Counted from the first letter of the stretch, positions 25,690 through 35,314 are shown. The stretch is DNA of 64,000 nucleotides from VXNJ01 sp009840625 (GCA_965207915.1 OZ242304.1:744001-808000); one strand, 5' to 3'. Translations and numbers: made by a program. Notes: a model not told the origin generated them from the sequence alone.

Positions 25690-26794
25690 TTAATCGGCAG
25701 GCGCGCTGATGGTGCCGAGGTAGGAGTCAATCAGGTCGTCAAGGTCGCCGTCCAGCACCCCGGCCGCGTCGCTGGTCTCAAATCCCGAACGCAGGTCCTT
25801 GACCGAGCGGTACGGATGGAGGACGTAGGACCTGATCTGGTTCCCGAAATCGGCGTTCAGCGGCTGGCCGGCCAACTTGGCGCGTTCGGCTTCCCGTTCG
25901 GCCTCGCGCTGGCGCAGCAGCCTGGCCGCCAGCAGCTTCCAGGCGGTTTCGCGGTTCTTGATCTGCGAACGCGAGCTCTGGCAGGTCGCGGTGATCCCGG
26001 TCGGGATGTGCGTCAGGCGGACGGCCGAATCGGTCTTGTTCACGTGCTGGCCGCCGGCGCCGCCGGCCCGATAGGTATCGATCCGAACCTCTTCGCGCGG
26101 GATTTGCAAATCGCCCTCGGCGCCGAGTTCGGGCAGGATCTCTACCCGGGCGAAAGAAGTGTGGCGGCGCGCTCCCGAATCAAACGGCGATATCCGGACC
26201 AAACGGTGCACGCCATGCTCGGACTTCAAATAGCCGTAGGCCAGACGGCCGACCAAACGCACCGTGACCGACTTGATTCCGGCTTCTTCGGCCGGCAACA
26301 GGTCCAGCACATCGACCTGATAGCCGCGTCGCTCCCCCCAGCGCAGGTACATCCGCAGCAGCATGTCGGCCCAGTCCTGCGATTCGGTTCCGCCGGCTCC
26401 GGGGCTGATCGAAAGCAGCGCGTTCGAAGGATCGTGCTCCCCGGACATGGCCAATTCGAACCGCCGCCGGGCGAGCGTTTCGGTCAATCGCAGCAGCGCC
26501 GATTCGAGTTCGGATTCGAGTTCCGCGTCGCCTTCGGACAGTTCCGCCATCTCGCAGACGTCGGCGATTTCGCCTTCCAGCTGCTGCCATGAATCGAGCT
26601 CGGTGCGCAGCTGCGAAATGCGGCGCATCGTTTCCGCCGCCGCCTGCGGGTCGCTCCAGAAACCGTCGGCGCCAGATTGCGCCTCCAGCTCTTCGGCCCG
26701 GTCTAGCTTGCCGGGATGGTCAAAGACGCCCCCGTAGCTGGCGAATGTCCGCCATCAACTTCTGGGCGCGTTTTGCGATCTCAGGATCTGCCAT
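25690..26794 (-). CDS. prfB: Peptide chain release factor 2, expressed by +1 programmed frameshift
   Basis: 367 residues after frameshifting; RF2 recognises UGA and UAA stops. Frame 1 starts at the ATG at 26794 (GAGGTG upstream) and runs 24 codons, MADPEIAKRAQKLMADIRQL and onward, to CTT followed by in-frame TGA at 26722-26720. A +1 shift gives DHPGKLDRAEELEAQ and continues into the long frame. RF2 landmarks are SPFDSGARRHTSFA and the catalytic GGQ in YRAGGAGGQHVNKTDSAVR. A pipeline that ignores the shift would start the gene at 26628 and lose the first domain. It lies 76 bases downstream of secA, a common pairing. Confidence 0.95.
26719..26733 (-). promoter_or_regulatory. prfB autoregulatory frameshift signal
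   Basis: The slippery site CTTTGAC (26725-26719) is preceded by an internal SD-like GGGGG (26733-26729) with exactly three bases before CTT, the same spacing as the known RF2 site of E. coli. Low RF2 stalls termination at UGA and favours the +1 shift, giving feedback control. Confidence 0.93.
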
Positions 26795-26870
26795 CGGTCA
26801 CCTCGGGGGTTGGATCTGATCGAAAAGGGGGCCGTCCGCTCCCCGGCCGGCCCCGGCAGGCTCCCGCCAT

Positions 26871-29417
26871 CTAAGCGCGGGCCTGCGAGCGTCGGCGAGC
26901 CCGGCGCCGGGCCGCCCGGCGCTGAGACCGGTTGGGGCCGGGCTGCCGCGCCTGCGCTTGGCCGCGGCCGGCCGGCGCGGCCGCACGGCCGGCTTTGAGC
27001 GCCTGGTTGGTCAGCACGCTTTCGCGCTCCACCTGTGCCGCCGGCTGCAGTCGAAAGAACCTCTGCAGGCTCTCGCGCCGCAGGGTGTCCTGCAACTGGC
27101 CGAACATCGCGAACGCGTGGCGCCGGAACTCCACCAGCGGGTTCTGCTGCCCGATCGAGACCAGGCCGATTCCCTGGCGCAGCTCTTCTATGCCGGTCAG
27201 GTGCTCCACCCAGAGCAGGTCCAGGGTCTGGACCATGATCCAGCGCAGCGCCGGCGGCAGCAATTCGGGGTTGATTTCGGCGAATTTGGCCCGGTGGGCC
27301 GCGTCGGCCGCCGACTCGAAAGCGGACGTGATCGCGGACCGATCCTGGTCGATCAGATTGTTCCAATCGAAGGGTTCGGGAAGATTCAGCAGCATCGTCA
27401 GGTTGCGGGCCGCGGCGGCGATGTCGTCCGGATCGGACTCGGCGTCGAGCTCGTGGCTTTCCACCAATTCGGCGATCTCGTCGGCGAGCATCGCGCCTAT
27501 CTGGGCCTCGGGGTCAAGGTCCCGGTCAAGGTAACCGCCGCGCTGGCGATAAACGACCTGGCGCTGACGATTGATCACGTCGTCGAACTCGACCACGTGG
27601 CGCCGGATGTCGAAGTTTTGCGATTCCACCCGGCTTTGCGCCGATTCAATCGACCGGGTGATGATCTTGTTCTCGATCGGCACGTCCTCGGATATGCCAA
27701 GGCGCTCCATCACGCCGGCGACCCGGTCGGAGCGGAACCTGAGCATGAGGTCGTCCTCGAGCGAGACGAAGAAGCGGGATTCGCCGGGGTCGCCCTGGCG
27801 TCCGGAGCGGCCGCGCAACTGGTTGTCGATCCGCCTTGACTCGTGGCGCTCGGTACCCAGCACGAACAGTCCGCCCAGTTCGGCGACGTCCTGCCCGAGT
27901 TTGATGTCCGTGCCGCGGCCGGCCATGTTGGTGGCGATCGTTACCGCCCCCGGCTGGCCGGCTTCGGCCACGATTTCCGCTTCCTGGGCGTGGAAGCGGG
28001 CGTTGAGCAGCTGATGCGGAATTTTTTCGACGCGCAGCATCCGCCCCAGGTGCTCCGAGGACTCGATCGACGTCGTCCCGACCAGGACCGGTCGGTTTTG
28101 CCGGTTCAGCCGGGCGATCTCGGCGACCACGGCCCGGTTCTTGGCCGCCTTGGTCTTGTAGACCAGATCGGTGTGGTCGCGCCGGACCATCGGGGCGTTG
28201 GTGGGGATTTCGCGAACCCGCAGCCCGTAGATCTTGTGCAGTTCCTCTTCCTCGGTCTTGGCGGTTCCGGTCATGCCGGCCAGCTTCGCGTAGGCGCGGA
28301 ACAGGTTCTGGAAGGTGATCGTGGCCATGGTGCGGGTCTCGGCCTGAATCTGCACGTGCTCCTTGGCCTCAATCGCCTGGTGCAGGCCTTCTCCGAACCG
28401 GCGGCCGTGCATCATCCGCCCGGTGAATTCGTCGACTATGACGATCTCGGCCCGAACGTCGCGGGCATCGACCACCGCGCCGTCGCGGTAAAGAACGTAG
28501 TCGCGACCGCGGTGATACAGTGCCTTGGCCCGCAGCGCCTGCTGCAGGTAGTGCAGCAGCTGGTAGTTGCCCTCGGCGTAGATGTTCTTGATGCGCAGAC
28601 GCCGTTCGACCTTGTCGATGGCCTCATCGGTCGGATAGACGGCCCGCTGCTTGTGATCTATCTCGTAGTCGCGGTCTTCCCGGAACGGGCTCACGATCGC
28701 GGCGAAGTTCTGATACAGCGCGGTCGACTCGGCGATCTGGCCGGAAATGATCAACGGGGTCCGCGCCTCGTCGATCAGGATGTTGTCGACTTCATCAACA
28801 ATGGCGAAATTGAGTCCCCGCTGGACGCGGTCCTCGAGCCGCTGGACCATGTTGTCGCGCAGGTAGTCGAATCCGATCTCGTTGTTGGTCCCGTAGGTGA
28901 CGTCGCTGGCGTAGGCCTGGCGGCGGAGACTAACTTCCATGTCGGCGGCGATCACCCCCACCGTCATTCCCAGGCGCTCCAGGACCGGCCCCATCCAATC
29001 GCGGTCGCGGCGGGCCAGGTAGTCGTTGACGGTAACCACGTGCACGCCCTCGCCGGGCAGCGCGTTCAGATAGGCCGCCAGCGGGGCGACGTATGTCTTG
29101 CCCTCGCCCGTCTTCATCTCCGCCACCGCGCCCTCGTGGAGGACCGCGGCACCGACTATCTGCACGTCGAACTGGCGGTCGCCGATCGTGCGCTCGGTCG
29201 ATTCGCGCACCGCGGCGAACGCCTCGGCGCGCAGATCGTCCAGTGACCGCCCTCGTTGCAGCTGCTCGCGCAGCCGCCCGGTCACGCCGGCCAGCCCGGC
29301 GTCGTCGAGCCGGCGGAACTCGCCAGCCAGCGCGTTGGCGCGCTCGACCAGGCGGGAGTGGCGGCGCATGGTCCGGGCCGGACTATCGCGTAGCAGGCCG
29401 GTTAGTTTATTGAGCAT
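26871..29417 (-). CDS. secA: Preprotein translocase ATPase SecA
   Basis: 848-residue motor of the Sec export channel. Present are the Walker A-type EMKTGEGKTYVAPLAAYLNA, the DEAD-type segment FAIVDEVDNILIDEARTPLIISG (in part), the second helicase domain with TNMAGRGTDIKLG, and GLFVLGTERHESRRIDNQLRGR (in part). The usual C-terminal zinc-binding Cys/His motif is absent; the last 40 residues are instead Arg/Ala/Gln-rich and very basic. ATG start with no strong SD. Gene order dnaB-secA-prfB on the minus strand. Confidence 0.96.
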   Translation of the reverse strand: MLNKLTGLLRDSPARTMRRHSRLVERANALAGEFRRLDDAGLAGVTGRLREQLQRGRSLDDLRAEAFAAVRESTERTIGDRQFDVQIVGAAVLHEGAVAEMKTGEGKTYVAPLAAYLNALPGEGVHVVTVNDYLARRDRDWMGPVLERLGMTVGVIAADMEVSLRRQAYASDVTYGTNNEIGFDYLRDNMVQRLEDRVQRGLNFAIVDEVDNILIDEARTPLIISGQIAESTALYQNFAAIVSPFREDRDYEIDHKQRAVYPTDEAIDKVERRLRIKNIYAEGNYQLLHYLQQALRAKALYHRGRDYVLYRDGAVVDARDVRAEIVIVDEFTGRMMHGRRFGEGLHQAIEAKEHVQIQAETRTMATITFQNLFRAYAKLAGMTGTAKTEEEELHKIYGLRVREIPTNAPMVRRDHTDLVYKTKAAKNRAVVAEIARLNRQNRPVLVGTTSIESSEHLGRMLRVEKIPHQLLNARFHAQEAEIVAEAGQPGAVTIATNMAGRGTDIKLGQDVAELGGLFVLGTERHESRRIDNQLRGRSGRQGDPGESRFFVSLEDDLMLRFRSDRVAGVMERLGISEDVPIENKIITRSIESAQSRVESQNFDIRRHVVEFDDVINRQRQVVYRQRGGYLDRDLDPEAQIGAMLADEIAELVESHELDAESDPDDIAAAARNLTMLLNLPEPFDWNNLIDQDRSAITSAFESAADAAHRAKFAEINPELLPPALRWIMVQTLDLLWVEHLTGIEELRQGIGLVSIGQQNPLVEFRRHAFAMFGQLQDTLRRESLQRFFRLQPAAQVERESVLTNQALKAGRAAAPAGRGQAQARQPGPNRSQRRAARRRARRRSQARA

Positions 29418-29531
29418 TTTTGGAAAGGCGGGAGCACCAGGCCCGGTGCATGATCCCGGAGGACTAACTTATCTATCTTCCAGATTCTCTTAATTTGCCC
29501 ACTCTGTGCCGCTCGCTTAGAGCCAATTTCG

Positions 29532-30854
29532 TCAATAGTCCCTGAGTGGATCGAAGTGACCAATATCGCGCGAAAACTCAACTTCGACTGAACCAGTTTT
29601 GCCGTGGCGGTGTTTAGCCACATTAATTGTCAAATTCACCGGGCCGGGATCTGTCGTGTCGCCTTCTTCATAGAGGAATATGACCACATCTGAGTCCTGT
29701 TCGATCGAACCACTCTCGCGCAAGTCGGACAATCGAGGGCGCCGCTCGTTCCGCATCTCGATCGCCCGCGAAAGCTGGGCTCCGGCTATTACCGGCACGT
29801 CAAGTTCGCGCGCAAGTTGTTTCAGCGCCCGCGTGATCTGCGAGATCTGCTGCACCCGATTTTCCTGTTCGCGGTGTGGTCGCATCAACTGCAGGTAGTC
29901 AATGATCACCAGACCGATGTGATGGTCGAGTTTTAAGCGGCGGGCCTTGGAACGGAGCTGGAGTTCCGTTAGGGCCGGAGTGTCGTCGATATAGATTGGA
30001 AACTCTGCCAAGAATCCAGCTTCGGTGCCTAGTCGGTCCCACTCGTAATCAGGTAAATCGGCATCACGCAGTTTCGCCGAATCTATGCGCATTTGCATGC
30101 TTAGCAACCGCTGGGTCAATTGCTTTGGGGAGACTTCTAGCGTGAAAACGGCCACAGGCACTTCGAACTCGCCGGCAACTCTCCAAGCAAGATTCAAAAG
30201 AAATGTCGTTTTCCCAACACCAGTCCTAGCAGCAACCGTGATCAGATCTGAGGCTTGGAATCCCCCCAAGATTTCATCCAAGCGCCCGAATCCCGTGTGA
30301 ACGCCGGAGAGGACTTTGCCTTCACCTCGCCGATTCACCAATTCTTCCACGAAGGGGTGCAGGAGGTCCCGGACGTGCTGGTAATTGCCCGAATCGGTAT
30401 TGGCGGCCAGTTGGAACAGCAGCTCCTGGGCGCGGGCGACCACCGTGTCGGAGTCGGCACCCCGGGCGTAGGCAAGGTCGGACAGCGACTGAGCGCCGTC
30501 TATTACCTGGCGCAGGGTCGCGTTGCGCTTGACGATTTCGGCGTAATAGCGGACGTTGACCGATGTGGGGACCTCGTGGCCCAGCATGCCCAGATATCCC
30601 GCGCCGCCGACCGCGTCGAGGTTTTCGGACCGCTCCAGCTCGTCGATGACGAGCATCAGGTCGGCAGGCTGGTTGCGCGCCGCCAGGCTCTCGATCGCCC
30701 GGTAAATGAGTCGGTGCGGTTGCCGGTAGAAGTCCGACTCGGAAAGGAAATCGGCGATCTTGGTGATGCCCTGCGGGTCGAGCAGGAGCGAGCCCAGTAC
30801 CGAGCGCTCGGCATCCTCGCTGTGCGGAGGAACGCGCAGGTCGTTGGTGCTCAT
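29532..30854 (-). CDS. dnaB: Replicative DNA helicase DnaB
   Basis: 440-residue hexameric 5'-3' helicase of the replication fork. The N-terminal DnaB domain (DLRVPPHSEDAERSVLGSLL) is followed by the RecA-like core with Walker A ARTGVGKTTFLLN near residue 208, Walker B-type LVIIDYLQLM near 315, and the C-terminal LSDLRESGSIEQDSDVV arginine-finger region. It lies 64 bases downstream of rplI; L9 next to DnaB is a widely conserved neighbourhood. Confidence 0.96.
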   Translation of the reverse strand: MSTNDLRVPPHSEDAERSVLGSLLLDPQGITKIADFLSESDFYRQPHRLIYRAIESLAARNQPADLMLVIDELERSENLDAVGGAGYLGMLGHEVPTSVNVRYYAEIVKRNATLRQVIDGAQSLSDLAYARGADSDTVVARAQELLFQLAANTDSGNYQHVRDLLHPFVEELVNRRGEGKVLSGVHTGFGRLDEILGGFQASDLITVAARTGVGKTTFLLNLAWRVAGEFEVPVAVFTLEVSPKQLTQRLLSMQMRIDSAKLRDADLPDYEWDRLGTEAGFLAEFPIYIDDTPALTELQLRSKARRLKLDHHIGLVIIDYLQLMRPHREQENRVQQISQITRALKQLARELDVPVIAGAQLSRAIEMRNERRPRLSDLRESGSIEQDSDVVIFLYEEGDTTDPGPVNLTINVAKHRHGKTGSVEVEFSRDIGHFDPLRDY

Positions 30855-30918
30855 CGGGGCGCTTCCGGACTGCGCCGGTTACACGCCAAGGCCGGCGCCG
30901 GCTGGGGCGCGGCCGCGG

Positions 30919-31437
30919 TCACTCGCTCGCCGCCGCCTGTTGCTGCTTGAGCTGCTCGCGGGCCAGGGCCTCGGCCTCGGCGGCCAGCTCGTCAAGGTCC
31001 ATCACCTCGACGGTTATCGACGCCTCCAGCCCCGCGACAACCCGGACCGGAAGCGTGTAAATCCCCAGCGATCGGATCGGGTCGTGGATCGTGATCCGGT
31101 GGCGGTCGATTTCAATACCGATCTGTTCGTTGAGCGCCTCAGCCACCTGTTGATTGGTAATCCGGCCGTGGATGCGGCCTTCAGAGCCGACCCGGGCCGG
31201 AATGATCACCGACGCTCCCTGCAGCTTGGAGGCCATTTCCTGGGCCTTCACCATCTCCTGCTGGGCGCGGTGGCTGGCGATCGCATGCTGGGTGCGCTGG
31301 TCTCGCAACACCCCCGGGGTTGCCGGGCGGGCCAGTTGCTTGGGGATCAGGTGGTTGCGGGCGAACCCGGGCGCAACTTCCGTGATTTCGCCGACCCGGC
31401 CAAGGTTCGGCACGTCGGTTAGGAGTATCACTTTCAT
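30919..31437 (-). CDS. rplI: 50S ribosomal protein L9
   Basis: 172 residues, slightly longer than the usual 148-150 because of a Gln/Ala-rich C-terminal tail. The N-terminal domain MKVILLTDVPNLGRVGEITEVAPGFARNHLIP (shown as the first ~32 residues) is canonical for L9, followed by the long connecting helix and the C-terminal domain. Its ATG overlaps the rho stop by four bases. Confidence 0.94.
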   Translation of the reverse strand: MKVILLTDVPNLGRVGEITEVAPGFARNHLIPKQLARPATPGVLRDQRTQHAIASHRAQQEMVKAQEMASKLQGASVIIPARVGSEGRIHGRITNQQVAEALNEQIGIEIDRHRITIHDPIRSLGIYTLPVRVVAGLEASITVEVMDLDELAAEAEALAREQLKQQQAAASE

Positions 31438-32810
31438 AGCGATTGCTTCTGGATTGTGCTCATGAAGTCGGCGTTGTCCCGGGTCTTCTTGAGCTGGTCG
31501 AGCATGAGTTCGATTGCGTCCTCGTCGCCAACCGCGATCAGCATTCGACGCAGCAACCAGCTCATCCGGGTCTTTTCATCGTCGAGCAGCAGCTCGATGC
31601 GGCGGGTACCAGATTTAATCACATCCACTGATGGGAATGTGCCGCGTTCGGCCAGGCGCCGATTCAGGATCAACTCCCAGTTGCCGGTGCCCTTGAACTC
31701 CTCGTAGATGACCTCGTCCATCCGCGAGCCGGTGTCAATGAGGCACGAGGCCAGGACGGTTAGCGAACCACCGTTTTCGATGTTGCGGCCGGACCCGAAG
31801 AATGTCTTCGGCGGTACCAGCGCGGCCGGGTCCACGCCTCCAGACAGGGTCTTGCCGGATGACGGGACCTGCAGGTTGTAGGCGCGCGCCAGGCGCGTGA
31901 TCGAGTCCAGGAACAGGACCACGTTGGCGCCGTTTTCAACCAGCCGGCGGGCGCGTTGCATGGTCAGTTCGGCCACCCGGCAGTGGCTGTCGGGATGCTC
32001 GTCGAATGTCGAGCTGATAACTTCGGCCTTGACGTTGCGCTGCCAGTCGGTGACTTCCTCGGGGCGCTCCCCGATCAGGGCTACCAACAGCTGCAGATCG
32101 TCGTAGTTGGCGCTGACCGACTTGGCGATGCGCTTCATCACTTCCGTCTTGCCGGCCTTCGGCGGCGAGACGATCAGGCCGCGCTGTCCGCGGCCGATGG
32201 GCGCGACCAGGTCTATGACGCGCGTGGTCAGGTCGGCACGCTCGTGTTCCAGCAGTATCTGGTCGGTCGGGAATATCGGGACCAGGTTCCGGAACCGCGG
32301 TCGCCGCGGCGCCTGCTTGGGATCGGCGTTGTTGATCGCCACTACGCGAACCAGGCCGCGGTACTTCTCGTTGTCCTTGGGGCGGCGGACCTGGCCGGTC
32401 ACAAAATCGCCGGTCCGCATTCCGGTGCGCCGAATCTGGGCCTGCGATACGTATATGTCGGCCGGATCGGGCAGCCAGCGCTGGTTTCCGCGCAGGACTC
32501 CGAATCCCTCGGGTGTTATCTCAAGGACTCCGTGCACCAGCGAATTGGCCAAGCTCTCGTCGCTCTTGGCAATGATCAGGTCGACCAACGACCGCTTGTC
32601 GATCGGTTCCGGATCCCCGTTTTCTTCAACTCCGAGACGCTCGGCCAGCGAACGCAGCTCGTCGAAATCGCGGGCCATGAAATCGCGGGTCGAAAAAACG
32701 CCCAACAGCTCGGGGGCGCCGTTGATGGTTTCAATGTCGATGCTGCGCACGTTAGCGCCCCAATTGCCGCCCCGGCCGCGGTCACGGTAGGGTCTTCGGC
32801 GTCCGCTCAC
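31434..32810 (-). CDS. rho: Transcription termination factor Rho
   Basis: 458-residue hexameric RNA helicase. The N-terminus is Arg/Gly-rich (RRPYRDRGRGGNWG). The cold-shock-like RNA-binding domain contains GFGVLRGNQRWLPDPADIYVS, the Walker A is SPPKAGKTEVMKRIA near residue 226, Walker B is VVLFLDSITRLARAYN, and the Q/R-loop region SSGKTLSGGVDPAAL is present. First gene of the long minus-strand run; a 269-base divergent region separates it from nadD. The presence of Rho is consistent with the scarcity of U-tract terminators here. Confidence 0.96.
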   Translation of the reverse strand: MSGRRRPYRDRGRGGNWGANVRSIDIETINGAPELLGVFSTRDFMARDFDELRSLAERLGVEENGDPEPIDKRSLVDLIIAKSDESLANSLVHGVLEITPEGFGVLRGNQRWLPDPADIYVSQAQIRRTGMRTGDFVTGQVRRPKDNEKYRGLVRVVAINNADPKQAPRRPRFRNLVPIFPTDQILLEHERADLTTRVIDLVAPIGRGQRGLIVSPPKAGKTEVMKRIAKSVSANYDDLQLLVALIGERPEEVTDWQRNVKAEVISSTFDEHPDSHCRVAELTMQRARRLVENGANVVLFLDSITRLARAYNLQVPSSGKTLSGGVDPAALVPPKTFFGSGRNIENGGSLTVLASCLIDTGSRMDEVIYEEFKGTGNWELILNRRLAERGTFPSVDVIKSGTRRIELLLDDEKTRMSWLLRRMLIAVGDEDAIELMLDQLKKTRDNADFMSTIQKQSL

Positions 32811-33079
32811 TTGGAAAACTCCAGCCTGTTTGGCAAACGCGCTATCTCATCCGGCGGTGGTCACGTGCCAAAAGTCTTGGCCGCCGCAACGGATGCGCTG
32901 GCGAAATGCCTGGTAAGGGTAAAGAACTACGGCGCAGGTCAATCGTCGCGAAAGGACTGGCTGTGGCGCCGCCCAGGAGGCCGCCCGGGCGTGAAATGAA
33001 AATCGTCCCGTCGGCTCGCAAAATAATACACCCTTCTGATAAAACTTGGCTGCCGCGGCTCAAAAATCCGGGAGGCATA

Positions 33080-33682
33080 TTGGCCGAACCGACGCGACTC
33101 GGAGTCATCGGCGGCTCATTTGATCCCATCCACAACGGCCATCTCGCGCTGGCCCGGGTTTGCCTGGACACCGGCGCGGTGGGGCGGATCCTGCTCGTGC
33201 CGGCGGCCCAGGCCCCCCTGCGCGCGGCGCCGGCGGCGTCGCCGCAGCGGCGCCTGGAAATGTGCCGATTGGCAGCCGACGATGACGACCGGCTGGAGGT
33301 CTGCGACCTCGAAGTCCACCAGCGACGCGCCTATACGGTGGACACTCTGGCCCGGTTGGCGCAAATATTTCCCGACCGGCGGCTGGCGTTGGTTATCGGC
33401 ACCGATCTTCTGGCCGAACTGTCGCAGTGGCGCGACGTTCCCGGAATCCTGGCGCGGGCCGAGATCCTGGCGGTCACCCGCGGCGGCGGCGGGCAGGTCA
33501 AGATACCGGAGTGGATAAACCGACACCGCGGAGAAATGCGACACATCCTGGCCGACACCCCCCCAATCTCCTCGACCTTGATTCGCTCGACCCTGGCCGC
33601 CGGCGATCCGATCGATGAATTCGTACCCGCCGCGGTCGCCGAATACATCCGGCGCAATCGGCTCTATCCGCGCCCCAAATGA
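33080..33682 (+). CDS. nadD: Nicotinate-nucleotide adenylyltransferase
   Basis: 200 residues; transfers AMP to nicotinate mononucleotide in NAD synthesis. The nucleotidyltransferase motif GVIGGSFDPIHNGHLALA is at the N-terminus, and the C-terminal SSTLIRSTLAAGDPIDEFVP carries the ISSTxIR signature. GGGAGG five bases upstream selects the TTG at 33080; the ATG further upstream (32906) would add 58 residues unlike the family. nadD followed closely by rsfS is a widespread arrangement, and nadE is also in this window. Confidence 0.92.
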   Translation: MAEPTRLGVIGGSFDPIHNGHLALARVCLDTGAVGRILLVPAAQAPLRAAPAASPQRRLEMCRLAADDDDRLEVCDLEVHQRRAYTVDTLARLAQIFPDRRLALVIGTDLLAELSQWRDVPGILARAEILAVTRGGGGQVKIPEWINRHRGEMRHILADTPPISSTLIRSTLAAGDPIDEFVPAAVAEYIRRNRLYPRPK

Positions 33683-33710
33683 CGCTAGCCAGGAACTGCG
33701 GCCGGGCGTG

Positions 33711-34082
33711 GTGACGGAATCCGGGCCGAACAGCCCCGAGAGCGATGCAATCCGCCGACTGGCCCACGAGCTGGCTCGGGAACTGGCGGCCAAGTCCGCC
33801 GACGATGTGCGCCTCATGGAAATCGCCCCGATTTCGCCGATCGCCGATTACTTCGTTTTGGCGACCGCCAACACTCGGCTGCACATGCGGGGCCTGGTCG
33901 ACACGTGCCGCGACCTGGCGCCGAAGGGGGTTCGTCCCCGGGTGGAAGGTCGCGCCGACGATGGTTGGGTCCTGGTCGACTGCGGTGACCTGATCGTGCA
34001 CCTGTTCCTTGCCGACCCGCGCCGCTATTACGGCATCGACGAACTATGGGGCGACGCCCGAACGCTGTTGCATTTGGTGTGA
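33711..34082 (+). CDS. rsfS: Ribosomal silencing factor RsfS (Iojap)
   Basis: About 123 residues from GTG at 33711 (adjacent GTG at 33708 equally possible). Signature segments are KSADDVRLMEIAPISPIADYFVLATA and the C-terminal WVLVDCGDLIVHLFLADPRRYYGIDELWGDA (each seen in part). The protein binds L14 and blocks subunit joining during starvation. It follows nadD by 28 bases. The 3' end abuts the mobile element to its right. Confidence 0.92.
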   Translation: MTESGPNSPESDAIRRLAHELARELAAKSADDVRLMEIAPISPIADYFVLATANTRLHMRGLVDTCRDLAPKGVRPRVEGRADDGWVLVDCGDLIVHLFLADPRRYYGIDELWGDARTLLHLV

Positions 34083-34132
34083 GCTTGGGACCCGCGGTGA
34101 CGCTACCGCTAGGGGCAGATTTAAAAGGGGAC

Positions 34133-34260
34133 TTATATAGGTTGACTAAGCCAACCGGTATATATTCACGCCATCTCGCCGACGGCCGGGGGAATAGTCC
34201 CACCCCCGAGAGCTCTCTTGAGGATATTGATCGCCGCATTGTGGTCGCGGTCCAGCACCA
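34133..34260 (-). ncRNA. Candidate omega-RNA (reRNA) overlapping the tnpB 3' end
   Basis: In active TnpB systems the guide RNA scaffold comes from the last part of tnpB and the right end, reading out into the flank. Here the same place holds a G5/C5 hairpin within the last 60 bases of the gene followed by the TATATA hairpin. Position is by analogy only; the boundaries are unknown. Confidence 0.25.
34134..34164. repeat. Hairpin at the tnpB 3' end
   Basis: An 11-bp inverted repeat, TATATAGGTTG and CAACC-gg-TATATA, with two unpaired G and a seven-base loop. It starts two bases past the tnpB stop and fits the subterminal hairpin of IS200/IS605 right ends. Confidence 0.6.
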
Positions 34261-35314
34261 GACCGCAGCCACAACGGTGCGTCCTCTCCCCGAGATTCTT
34301 TTTCACCTTCGCTCCACAACCCGAGCAGAGCTGCGAGGTGTCCCTGGGATCGACGAACACAAGCTTTCTATCGGCCCATGCTGCCTTATAGACAAGCTGG
34401 TTTACGATTCGTCCCCAAGATTGTTCAAGTATTGAGCGGTTAAGACCGCGTTTTCTGACGCCGCCCGCCCTGGTCATCTGCCGCTTGTCCAGGTCCTCCA
34501 GGGCAATGAGGCCGTGGCGCCGCACGAGGTCGGTTGTGACATCGTGACACCGGCCGCGGTCCCTTACCCTGGCCCGGTCATGGGCGTTGGCCAGTACGCG
34601 GCGGCGTTTGCGATATCTTCGGCTCCCCTTTTTGCACGCCGACAGCCGGCGCTGCTTGCGGGCGATCACCTTCCAGTCCGGTCGGCGTCGCTCGATTCTT
34701 TCCCCGTCGCTGGTGGTGATGCGCGAAAGGACGCCCATGTCCAGTCCGACGCTAGCGGAGTTGTAGGGCAGAGGTTCTGTCTCAACCGAGTAGACGAGGC
34801 TGACGCCGACGCGGCGGCCCTTGAAGGTAATGCGAATTGTCTTGAGATCTTCCGGCGACGGCAGTTCCCGCTCGGTCCGTAGCCTGATGACTGGCAGGCC
34901 TTTGATTTTTATTCGGTAACCGTTGCGGTCGGGCTTTATCATCCCCGCCTCGGCCTGCTCCAGCTGGATGGTTCGGTAGCGGTTGCGGGCTTTGAAGCGC
35001 GGGTAGCCGGGTCTATCGCCATTCTTCATCCGGCGGTAGAAAGACTTCTCGGCCCGATCGGCCCTATGCAGCACCCCGCGCCCGACGTAAACCGACAGAT
35101 TCTGCCAGAAATCGTCGGCGATGCGGATCGCGGTGAAGGCTTTCATCCTGTCAAACAGCGAATCGCTCCGACCGGTCTCCTCGTACTGTCTGCGCCAGGT
35201 TGCAAGCTCGGCGTTGTAGAGTGCCGCGCACCCGGCCAAGACCTCATTGAGGCGATCGCAGCCTTTGCGCGACAGGTAGCCGCGCTGGCAGTAGGTGCGC
35301 ATGGACTTGGGCAT
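34166..35314 (-). CDS. tnpB: RNA-guided nuclease TnpB (OrfB, IS200/IS605 group)
   Basis: 382 residues. RuvC acidic residues appear intact: Asp in VGLDMGVLSRITTSDG, Glu in LIALEDLDKRQM and Asp in VLDRDHNAAINIL. The zinc finger CSGCGAKVKKN and HRCGCG sits between the last two. The N-terminal helix-turn-helix region (QRGYLSRKGCDRLNEVL) and the Arg-rich middle are typical. TnpB cuts DNA guided by an RNA from the element's end and helps retain the transposon. The gene seems full-length and potentially active. Confidence 0.93.
   Translation of the reverse strand: MPKSMRTYCQRGYLSRKGCDRLNEVLAGCAALYNAELATWRRQYEETGRSDSLFDRMKAFTAIRIADDFWQNLSVYVGRGVLHRADRAEKSFYRRMKNGDRPGYPRFKARNRYRTIQLEQAEAGMIKPDRNGYRIKIKGLPVIRLRTERELPSPEDLKTIRITFKGRRVGVSLVYSVETEPLPYNSASVGLDMGVLSRITTSDGERIERRRPDWKVIARKQRRLSACKKGSRRYRKRRRVLANAHDRARVRDRGRCHDVTTDLVRRHGLIALEDLDKRQMTRAGGVRKRGLNRSILEQSWGRIVNQLVYKAAWADRKLVFVDPRDTSQLCSGCGAKVKKNLGERTHRCGCGLVLDRDHNAAINILKRALGGGTIPPAVGEMA

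Noticed and set aside
27843..29246. Plus-strand open frame of 467 codons
   Set aside because: Antisense shadow of secA.
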